A stretch of DNA of 64,000 nt from Ralstonia pickettii DTP0602 (GTDB lineage Bacteria > Pseudomonadota > Gammaproteobacteria > Burkholderiales > Burkholderiaceae): NCBI GenBank assembly GCA_000471925.1, contig CP006668.1:2232001-2296000 (forward strand), in the 5' to 3' direction. The position numbers were made by a program, and so were the translations under genes. How positions within the stretch are numbered: position 1 is the stretch's first letter; each line of letters begins with the position of its first letter. Under the pieces are notes generated by a model. That model was given only the letters and a program-made list of their open reading frames with translations, was not told the origin of the DNA and did no database searches. This document shows positions 58,433 to 64,000 of this stretch, in pieces.

Positions 58433-58783
58433 ATGGACTCCGACTATTCCATCCCCGAGGACTGGGATCGGGTCTACATCCTGGACGCCAGCGGCGCACC
58501 TGTCCGTGTCTTCGACTTCGGTGTCAAGGTCGACTGGGAGGTCTCTGTCGGCAAGCGATACTTGCTGCGCGACGAGTTGCCGGAGTATGGCGTAGTCGTC
58601 CGAACCTATTTCTCGTGCTGGGCAAGCATGCATGACGACAAGCCGCCGACGTTCTGGACCATCCTCAAAGGCAATGGCCTAGACCACACCTACCACTCCG
58701 CGACTTGGGAGGAGGCTCAGGACAAGCATCGGCGGGTGGTGGATAAAGTGCGCCGCACGCTACCGAGCAAAACCACGCCGTAG
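58433..58783 (+). CDS. Unknown 116-residue protein, second gene of SOS-box unit
   Basis: The product starts MDSDYSIPEDWDRVYILDAS and is acidic, with an aromatic-rich middle (RTYFSCWASMHDDKPPTFW) and a basic helical C-terminus. The ATG lies 7 nt after the preceding stop, so translation is probably coupled. No family or membrane segment is recognised. Confidence 0.65.
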   Translation: MDSDYSIPEDWDRVYILDASGAPVRVFDFGVKVDWEVSVGKRYLLRDELPEYGVVVRTYFSCWASMHDDKPPTFWTILKGNGLDHTYHSATWEEAQDKHRRVVDKVRRTLPSKTTP

Positions 58784-59062
58784 TATTTCCCAGATTTTCG
58801 GTCACCCCCGAATCGGGGGATGTCAGCAAGCACCATCCATGTGACGATGTCCAGCGACGGGCTGCGAAACCCGCCAACCCTTATAGCCCTCTACCACTTG
58901 GCCGGGGGCTTTTTCTTACGCAACTAGGACCTGCACGCTAGCGTACCGACACACCTTAGCCTTCCCCCTATCTTATTTGCACTCGATCCTGAGAAGTGCG
59001 GCGCCAAAGCAAGTGCTTAACCCGATACTTCGCCGCAGGGCGACGCACATATGGAGGGCTAT
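58784..59062. other. Intergenic structured region
   Basis: It holds two hairpins: CCCCCGAATCGGGGG near 58804-58818, and AGCCC paired with GGGCT before TTTTTCTT near 58880-58916, which may terminate the preceding operon. The minus strand of 58840-58912 resembles tRNA pieces (GGTAGAG, TTTCGCA) but does not fold as a full tRNA. Confidence 0.4.
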
Positions 59063-59407
59063 ATGCATACCCAGTACACCGATCTCATCGTGATTCTCTT
59101 TCCCGGCACGAACGGTGGATGGTACTTCGCCGAGATAGATGGCGCATCCGTTTGCCGCTTTGGCCCGTTCGAATCTCATCAGGCCGTCGAGGAACTCGTT
59201 TCGGTGCTGTTTCCTGAAGTACCAAGAGTCGAGCTTAGGGATTCGTCAGATCTGCTGGACGACAGAGTATTGATGATCCGCGGCAACGAGGAGCTAGTGG
59301 CAAAACGCACAACTATGGCTGATCACCGGATGGCCGCCAAGCCTGCGCCAATCGAGCGGCGCGCCAAAGAGTCGCCACCCAGCGTTGACATCCAGTTGCC
59401 GATATAG
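59063..59407 (+). CDS. Unknown 114-residue protein
   Basis: The product starts MHTQYTDLIVILFPGTNGGWYFAEI behind GGAGG (ATG at 59063; an ATG four codons earlier lacks that spacing). It has a short hydrophobic N-terminal strand, an acidic middle and a basic C-terminus ending SVDIQLPI. No family is recognised. It lies in the lower-GC prophage-like part. Confidence 0.6.
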   Translation: MHTQYTDLIVILFPGTNGGWYFAEIDGASVCRFGPFESHQAVEELVSVLFPEVPRVELRDSSDLLDDRVLMIRGNEELVAKRTTMADHRMAAKPAPIERRAKESPPSVDIQLPI

Positions 59408-59495
59408 CCCCTAACCCCCACGTGGGGGTATCCCCCGGATCACGCCAAGCTGAAAATCGAAGGGTCGTGAGTTGACCCCTCTCGGCATTTCCCGT

Positions 59496-59521
59496 GGCCC
59501 GCCTTTGTGCGGGCCTTTTTT
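59496..59521 (+). terminator. Intrinsic terminator
   Basis: GGCCCGC (59496-59502) and GCGGGCC (59509-59515) form a 7 bp stem with 6 nt loop, followed by TTTTTT. It can end transcripts from the upstream gene. Confidence 0.85.
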
Positions 59522-59593
59522 GTCGGACGGCGCCCGATACCAACGACCAGACGGCGCGCGGAAACTGGCTCCATTATCCTCAAGGAGACAGCC

Positions 59594-59815
59594 ATGCCAG
59601 GACAGAACATCCACGTTATACCCGCTGGTGACCGCTGGGCCGTTGAGGCGGAGGGTGGCCACGGCCGAGAGACGTTCGACACGCAAGCAGAGGCCATCAC
59701 CGCCGGCACCGAGAGGGCCAAGCAGAAGAAGGTCGAGTTGCTGATCCATGGCCTCGATGGCCAGATCCGCGAGCGCAACAGCTTCGGCCACGACCCGCGC
59801 GACATTCCGGGCTGA
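59594..59815 (+). CDS. DUF2188 family protein
   Basis: This 73-residue protein has the DUF2188 layout: NIHVIPAGDRWAVEAEG, then a helix with DTQAEAITAGTERAK, then VELLIHGLDGQIRERNSFG. The family is widespread in phages and bacteria with unknown function. The ATG at 59594 follows AAGGAG. It ends 4 nt before a small DNA ligase gene, so the two are probably cotranslated. Confidence 0.85.
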   Translation: MPGQNIHVIPAGDRWAVEAEGGHGRETFDTQAEAITAGTERAKQKKVELLIHGLDGQIRERNSFGHDPRDIPG

Positions 59816-59819
59816 TGCC

Positions 59820-60452
59820 ATGGCCAGCCGGCTGCCGGCGGCGCCCACGCTGGCCGAGCTCCAGCCGATGCTGCTGTGCGAGCGCAAGACCATCCCGCGT
59901 GAGCCCGGCTGGCACTATGAGATCAAGTACGACGGCTACCGGCTACTGGCCACCACTGGCGGCGCGCCGCGGCTAAAGTCCCGCAACGGGGCGAATGCGA
60001 CCACCTGGTTTCCGGAGCTGGTGACCTCCCTCTCTCAACTGCCTGCCGGCTTCATCCTGGACGGCGAGGTGTGCGTGCTAGACGAGATCGGGCGCAGCGA
60101 CTTCGAGCGGCTGCATGACCGAGCGCGGCGCAAGGGCTGGTACAAGGGCGCCGACGCAGTCGTCTACTGCGTCTTCGACCTGCTGGTCGGCAAGGGGAAG
60201 GATCTTCGAGGCGAGCCACTGGAACGGCGCAAAGCTGCGCTTCGCAAGCTCCTGAGCGCGCCAGCGGCTGGACTGCTCTACGTCGACAGCGTCGAGGACG
60301 GCGCCTGGCTTTACGGCCATGCGCTGACGCTGGGGCTGGAGGGGGTGGCGGGAAAGCGTGCCGGCTCTGTGTACCGGTCGGGCGAACGGTCGCGCGACTG
60401 GATAAAGATCAAACGGCCCGGAGCCGTGCCGCCACAGCGGTTCTCCCGCTAG
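59820..60452 (+). CDS. Minimal ATP-dependent DNA ligase (nucleotidyltransferase domain only)
   Basis: This 210-residue protein carries the ligase motifs: adenylation Lys36 in YEIKYDGYR, DGEVCVLD (motif III), GLEGVAGKR (motif IV/V region) and DWIKIK (motif V). It lacks the C-terminal OB-fold that usually completes such enzymes, which in LigD-type ligases brings the length to about 300 residues. It would seal nicks with ATP. Its position in a phage-like block next to a DUF2188 gene suggests a role in phage DNA repair or recombination. Confidence 0.85.
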   Translation: MASRLPAAPTLAELQPMLLCERKTIPREPGWHYEIKYDGYRLLATTGGAPRLKSRNGANATTWFPELVTSLSQLPAGFILDGEVCVLDEIGRSDFERLHDRARRKGWYKGADAVVYCVFDLLVGKGKDLRGEPLERRKAALRKLLSAPAAGLLYVDSVEDGAWLYGHALTLGLEGVAGKRAGSVYRSGERSRDWIKIKRPGAVPPQRFSR

Positions 60453-60554
60453 CGGTGAAAGACACTATGCAAGCAGGCGGCAAAAACTAACTGGTAAATC
60501 AACCGTCCACGCTACAATCCGCACTTTTGCCCTTTACGCTTCAATTGAAAAGCT

Positions 60555-60752
60555 ATGGACGACCAACATCCCGCTCTGACGGTGAACGCATTAATTGCAC
60601 TGCTCCAGGATTTCGCTGCAGACGGGCACGGCATCGAACGTGTGTTCGCAAAGGTGGGGGATAAGACCGTGCCCGTAACAGGTGCCTATATGTGGCAGCG
60701 CTTCGGCTACCCCAATTTCCAAGCGCTACTGGAAACTACTCCCGAAGACTAG
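60555..60752 (+). CDS. Small unknown protein
   Basis: This 65-residue protein (start MDDQHPALTVNALIALLQDFAADG) has a helical N-terminus and ends FQALLETTPED. A GAAAAG ribosome-site-like sequence is near the ATG. Its stop overlaps the stop of the convergent TPR gene within a CTAG tetranucleotide. No family is recognised. Confidence 0.5.
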   Translation: MDDQHPALTVNALIALLQDFAADGHGIERVFAKVGDKTVPVTGAYMWQRFGYPNFQALLETTPED

Positions 60753-62548
60753 TGAACTGAGGACACCACCCGAGTTTGCTGCGGGAGGATTTCCGCCAAA
60801 ACGCGATCAAGCGTGTGCTCCCCACTGAAATAGAGCGCCGTCATCTCATCAATGAGGCTGGCGCCATCGCCGGCGCCGAGCGCCGCCATGTCCTCGTCGG
60901 CCGCTTTCAGCTTGGCGTACTTCTGCGCGATCGATTCCGCCGTCAGGTTAGGCGGGATCGTGTAGCACATCAGGATGCCGTGGCCGGAGAAGGCGATTTC
61001 GCGCTTCTCGACATTGGGCGCCAACATGAGCGACGCCTCCACCGCATCCATGCGGTAGCCACGCCCATACAACAGAATGGCCTCGAGCTTGGGGCTGGCC
61101 GCGCAAAGCGCACTGGCATCACCGTACTTCTCTAGCGCCTCGCGGATGTATTCGCTGCCTTCGGCGCGCTTGAGCAGCGGGCGGTAGGACGGGATCTCCA
61201 GATTGGCGTTGAAGGGATACAGGCGGACCTGCGGCGAAAAGGACAGCGCCTTCACCGCAGCGGTGCAGCGGCTGCTCTTTGCCACCAGCGCCCCGATGGT
61301 TAGCGCGGCAAAGGCCCCCTTCGAGGATCCGACAAAGACGACGTTCTCAAATTTCTCCGACTCCACCAGGTCGAGGATCCGGCCGGCGATATGCTCCGCG
61401 CACAGCGTGTAATAGGTGGCCGAGCCATCGACCACATACAGGGCCGAGCCCGGCAGGCGGTATTTGCCCAGGATCGGCCCACCGCCCGGCGCCAGCAGGA
61501 TGAACAGGTTTTTGCTTTCATCCCAGGTCTTGCGCGTGAGCGAATAGGACCGCTCCATGCCGACGTTGAGCTGGCGCCGATACTCGATCTCGTTGCCCTG
61601 GCGCCGATACGCGTGCGCGAGGTTCAGCGCCGACATGTAGCTCTGGGCGAGCCGCTCCTCCTCGCGATAATGCTCCACCGCGGCGGCATGGTTGCCGAGG
61701 GAAGTCTCGATCTGACCGGCCAGCGCCCAATTGCTGGCCTGCTTCGGCATGCGCTTGAGCGCAACGCGAACGTCTGCGTGCGCACCTGCCGCATCGCCGA
61801 GGGCGAATTTCAGCTTGGCCGCGCGCCCCGGCCCGGACCGCAAGGCCGGATTCAGCGCCAGCGCCTTCTGCAGATGCCCCAGCGCCGCGCGTTGGTTGCC
61901 GGCGTGCTCCTGGGTAATCGACAGGATTTCGTGAGCGAGATGGTCGCCCTTGAGCCTGGGCAGGTTGGCCTGCACGACCGCTTCGGCCTCCGCGTACTTT
62001 TTGAGACCCAACCTCGCGCGGGCCAGCAGCATCAGCGCTTCCGGCGAATCCTTTTCCCCAACCGCCTGGGAGGCCGCCGCTTCCGCCTGCTCGAACTCCC
62101 GCCGCCGGATGTTCTCTTCGGCCAGAAGGACCTGGTATTCCGCCGACGGCAGCAGGTATTTGGCGGCACCCGCGACCGCATCGCCCGTGTCCGCATCGGA
62201 AACCAGCTCACGAACAATCCGCAGGTGCTGACGTGGATCGCGCGACAGCATGGCGAAGAAGGTCGAGGCCTCGCTCTTCCCGAGCTTCAGACAGACCAGG
62301 GAAAGATCGCTGGCGACGCTGGCGATGCCGTCCGGGTACAGTGGCGCGGCCCGCAGCAGCGCTTGCTGGGCGCGGCCATACTCGCGCGCAGCGAAATAAA
62401 AGCGGGCGGCTTCGTGCCACTCTTCGGCCGACAATGACACGTTGTGCATGGACCCGATCAGCTCATGTCCCGCCGCAAAATCACGCTTTTTCCGGCATTC
62501 CCGCAGAGAAACCTCAAAGTTAGACGACGCCATCTCTTGACCATTCAT
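60749..62548 (-). CDS. TPR-repeat protein with alpha/beta-hydrolase-like C-terminus
   Basis: This 599-residue protein has at least eight tetratricopeptide-like helical pairs (about residues 40-330, e.g. EALMLLARARLGLKKYAEAEAV and NWALAGQIETSLGNHAAAVEHY). The C-terminal part reads like an alpha/beta hydrolase, with a nucleophile-elbow sequence VGSSKGAFA near residue 410 and a late histidine in FSGHGILM. It lies directly after the phage lysis module on the same strand, a classical place for a lysogenic-conversion gene. ATG 62548 is used; a second ATG is five codons later. Confidence 0.75.
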   Translation of the reverse strand: MNGQEMASSNFEVSLRECRKKRDFAAGHELIGSMHNVSLSAEEWHEAARFYFAAREYGRAQQALLRAAPLYPDGIASVASDLSLVCLKLGKSEASTFFAMLSRDPRQHLRIVRELVSDADTGDAVAGAAKYLLPSAEYQVLLAEENIRRREFEQAEAAASQAVGEKDSPEALMLLARARLGLKKYAEAEAVVQANLPRLKGDHLAHEILSITQEHAGNQRAALGHLQKALALNPALRSGPGRAAKLKFALGDAAGAHADVRVALKRMPKQASNWALAGQIETSLGNHAAAVEHYREEERLAQSYMSALNLAHAYRRQGNEIEYRRQLNVGMERSYSLTRKTWDESKNLFILLAPGGGPILGKYRLPGSALYVVDGSATYYTLCAEHIAGRILDLVESEKFENVVFVGSSKGAFAALTIGALVAKSSRCTAAVKALSFSPQVRLYPFNANLEIPSYRPLLKRAEGSEYIREALEKYGDASALCAASPKLEAILLYGRGYRMDAVEASLMLAPNVEKREIAFSGHGILMCYTIPPNLTAESIAQKYAKLKAADEDMAALGAGDGASLIDEMTALYFSGEHTLDRVLAEILPQQTRVVSSVH

Positions 62549-62613
62549 TAGAGTTTTGATTGCGTGGGCGATAGTACACCACCCACCGCCCACCCACGCG
62601 TCGCCCGCCGTGC

Positions 62614-63198
62614 CTATCCCCCGCCGGCAATCTCCGCCACTGCGCTCAGTCGGCCCCGGACGGCGTTGTAGAGGTCGATGCAGGTGTTGGCGTCCCGGAT
62701 GCCCTGGTCGCCGTCCCGGACGATGGCGTCGAGAGCTGCTGCAGCCTCCGGAGCAAGTTCGGCTCGCGCTTCACCAGCTCCGCCGGCAACGGCGGGATCT
62801 GGGGCGGCGGCACCATCGCCGCCCGGACAGGCACGGACGGCGAGGGACAGCCGGCGAGTGCCAGCACGATAGGCAGCCAGAGCAGCCGCAGCCGATGCTT
62901 GTTCATCCTCTCTCTCCTTTCTGGCTTTCGCCATGATGTCATCGACCTCGGCGCGCATGGCGGACTCGGCCTCACGGTACTGCCTGGCGAGGCCTGCCTC
63001 GCGCAGCGCGGCAGCCGCCACCTCCACCGCATGCGCCGCCCGCAGATCGGACAGCGCACGTTCATAGCGGTTGGCCTGCCAGTGCCAGGCCGCCGGCCCA
63101 GCTATCCCTCCACCCAGCACGGCTCCCACCGCCAGCGCCAGCGCATAGCCCTCCCAGCCGGGGAGCGCGCCCATCACCGCATTAAGTAGCCTTGCCAC
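62614..63198 (-). CDS. Phage i-spanin (Rz-like)
   Basis: This 194-residue protein has one N-terminal membrane helix (YALALAVGAVLGGGIAG, about residues 18-35) and a long charged helical periplasmic part (RYERALSDLRAAHAVEVAAA and onward), the layout of Rz-type inner-membrane spanins. The gene starts inside the 3' end of the holin gene (17 nt overlap) and contains a second gene for an Rz1-like lipoprotein in another frame. Together they fuse the membranes in the last step of lysis. Confidence 0.85.
   Translation of the reverse strand: MARLLNAVMGALPGWEGYALALAVGAVLGGGIAGPAAWHWQANRYERALSDLRAAHAVEVAAAALREAGLARQYREAESAMRAEVDDIMAKARKEREDEQASAAAALAAYRAGTRRLSLAVRACPGGDGAAAPDPAVAGGAGEARAELAPEAAAALDAIVRDGDQGIRDANTCIDLYNAVRGRLSAVAEIAGGG
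62646..62906 (-). CDS. Phage o-spanin (Rz1-like lipoprotein), nested in Rz
   Basis: This 86-residue protein starts MNKHRLRLLWLPIVLALAGC with a lipobox LAGC whose cysteine is residue 20. The mature part is Pro/Thr/Ser-rich, as usual for Rz1. The ATG at 62906 follows GGAGAGAGAGG. It lies entirely within the i-spanin gene in a different reading frame, a known spanin arrangement. Confidence 0.85.
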   Translation of the reverse strand: MNKHRLRLLWLPIVLALAGCPSPSVPVRAAMVPPPQIPPLPAELVKREPNLLRRLQQLSTPSSGTATRASGTPTPASTSTTPSGAD

Positions 63199-63478
63199 GA
63201 CCGCCTCCTTGCCGGCTCATCCAGCGCTTGAGCCACAGCTCGAGGTACTGGCTGCCGACGATGCCCAGCGCGCAGCCGATGCCGTACAGCGCCATCGGCG
63301 GCAGGTCCGGGAACTGCGCCAGCCCCACCCCCGCCACCATCGAGGTGGCGGCTCCCAACAGCGCACGCCCGAGGATCAGCCGCAGCGTGATGGGATCGTT
63401 GCTAACCAGCAGCTTGCCAATGCCGATCACCGCGCCCATCACCAGCAGCATGTACAGCGATTTTTCGTGTTCTTGCAT
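63182..63478 (-). CDS. Phage holin-like membrane protein
   Basis: This 98-residue protein has three probable membrane helices: about residues 8-24 (YMLLVMGAVIGIGKLLV), 34-52 and 60-80 (MALYGIGCALGIVGSQYL), and a basic C-terminus KRWMSRQGGGRGKAT. Its place between the endolysin and the spanins fits a holin that lets the endolysin through the membrane. The ATG at 63478 is preceded by AAGGAACGGG. Confidence 0.8.
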   Translation of the reverse strand: MQEHEKSLYMLLVMGAVIGIGKLLVSNDPITLRLILGRALLGAATSMVAGVGLAQFPDLPPMALYGIGCALGIVGSQYLELWLKRWMSRQGGGRGKAT

Positions 63479-63498
63479 GTACCCGTTCCTTGTGATGG

Positions 63499-64000
63499 TT
63501 ATGCGTGGAGGAATTGCTGGGCGCGCAGCCAGCGCTGACGCCGGTCATCGATCCCGTTGAGACCGCCATTGATGCGACGCGTGAGCTGCTCGAAATCGCC
63601 GCGGTCCGCCAATTGGTTGCAGCCGCGCGAATACCAGAACCACGCCGCCGAGCGCGCGGCCAGCGCATCATCGACGGCCAGCAGGCCCGGCATCGCGACC
63701 AGATCGACACCAAGCGCGTGGCCGCAGGCGCGATAGTTGTCCGCGAAGGTGATCTGCTTCAGGCCTCGGCCACGGTATTTCCAGCCGTCGCCGCTGGCCG
63801 CCTCGCCATTGCCGTAGCGGCTGGCGTAGACGATCGTGGCGATGCGCGCCTGGCGCTCGACCGGTACCATCCGCTCGCCCGGCTGACGCCCGAGCTGCGC
63901 CGCCAACGCGGGCGTGATGCGCTTATCGAACTTGGACGCCAGCGCAGGCACCGCGTAATCGAAGGACTCCACCAAGGTGGTAAAGCCCTTCGATTCGTGG
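63499..64000 (-). CDS. GH19-type phage endolysin (5' end cut by window edge)
   Basis: The reading frame enters from the right edge and encodes at least 166 residues. HESKGFTTLVESFDYA and KYRGRGLKQITFADNYR match the glycoside-hydrolase-19 lysozyme/chitinase-like endolysins, including the catalytic Glu in the first segment. It cuts the peptidoglycan sugar chain at lysis. The start codon lies beyond the window. Holin and spanin genes follow at once on the same strand. Confidence 0.88.
   Translation of the reverse strand, partial: HESKGFTTLVESFDYAVPALASKFDKRITPALAAQLGRQPGERMVPVERQARIATIVYASRYGNGEAASGDGWKYRGRGLKQITFADNYRACGHALGVDLVAMPGLLAVDDALAARSAAWFWYSRGCNQLADRGDFEQLTRRINGGLNGIDDRRQRWLRAQQFLHA

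Noticed and set aside
58840..58912. Possible tRNA on the minus strand (GGTAGAG and TTTCGCA pieces, CCCCCG-type acceptor)
   Set aside because: The supposed 3' acceptor is more than 100 nt away, no 7 nt anticodon loop with a 5 bp stem can be formed, and the T-loop lacks the conserved A58. A terminator-like hairpin explains part of it.

Overview
The window looks like chromosomal DNA of a high-GC betaproteobacterium of the Burkholderiaceae, most likely Cupriavidus or a close relative. The reasons are the aerobic CoA-type aromatic pathways (paa and box), a 506-residue AcoD-type acetaldehyde dehydrogenase, a monomeric isocitrate dehydrogenase, a phasin, a second IF-1-like gene, and gene order and codon use typical of that group. 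This is recognition from memory of the families; no database was searched.

Layout. Positions 1-6441 hold a phenylacetyl-CoA epoxidase operon (paaABCDE-paaN, minus strand, paaN cut by the left edge) with divergent paaX. Positions 6518-17443 hold a complete aerobic benzoyl-CoA (box) locus: boxC-boxB-boxA behind boxR on the minus strand, and a cupin-like gene, boxD, benzoate-CoA ligase and a benzoate transporter on the plus strand. TGCA-type operators sit in front of boxC and between boxR and the plus-strand arm. Positions 17579-20026 carry two isochorismatase-like hydrolases and a divergent LysR gene. Positions 20471-23535 hold many small genes (IF-1 paralogue, cold-shock protein, tandem unknown paralogues). 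Positions 23644-31323 carry icd, a chemoreceptor, a phasin, an SDR, a transporter remnant and gdhA. Positions 31605-32535 are a deletion scar joining a DeoR tail to an aldehyde dehydrogenase fragment. Positions 32545-37887 form a sigma-54 ethanol/acetaldehyde locus (acoD/exaC, adhP, DUF779 gene, AcoR-like activator). Positions 38069-45413 contain a PBP1A, an ArsB-type transporter, folE, a BLUF photoreceptor and small proteins. Positions 46101-50183 are a decayed two-component system. An MFS pump, an IS4-family insertion sequence and an IclR-SDR-Bug cluster follow.

A 3' remnant of tRNA-Pro with a terminator lies at 56402-56509. From about 56700 to the right edge the genes look prophage-like: unknown membrane proteins, an SOS-box cassette, a minimal ATP-dependent DNA ligase with a DUF2188 gene, a TPR/hydrolase protein, and a lysis module with a nested Rz/Rz1 pair, a holin and a GH19-type endolysin cut by the edge.

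A REP-like palindrome occurs five times between genes; the insertion sequence sits exactly in the loop of one copy. The parts of the window least explained by known biology are the two-gene membrane cassette (56709-57763), the SOS-controlled small genes with a three-repeat LPQT protein (57842-58783), and the tandem small paralogues near cspA (21843-22577).
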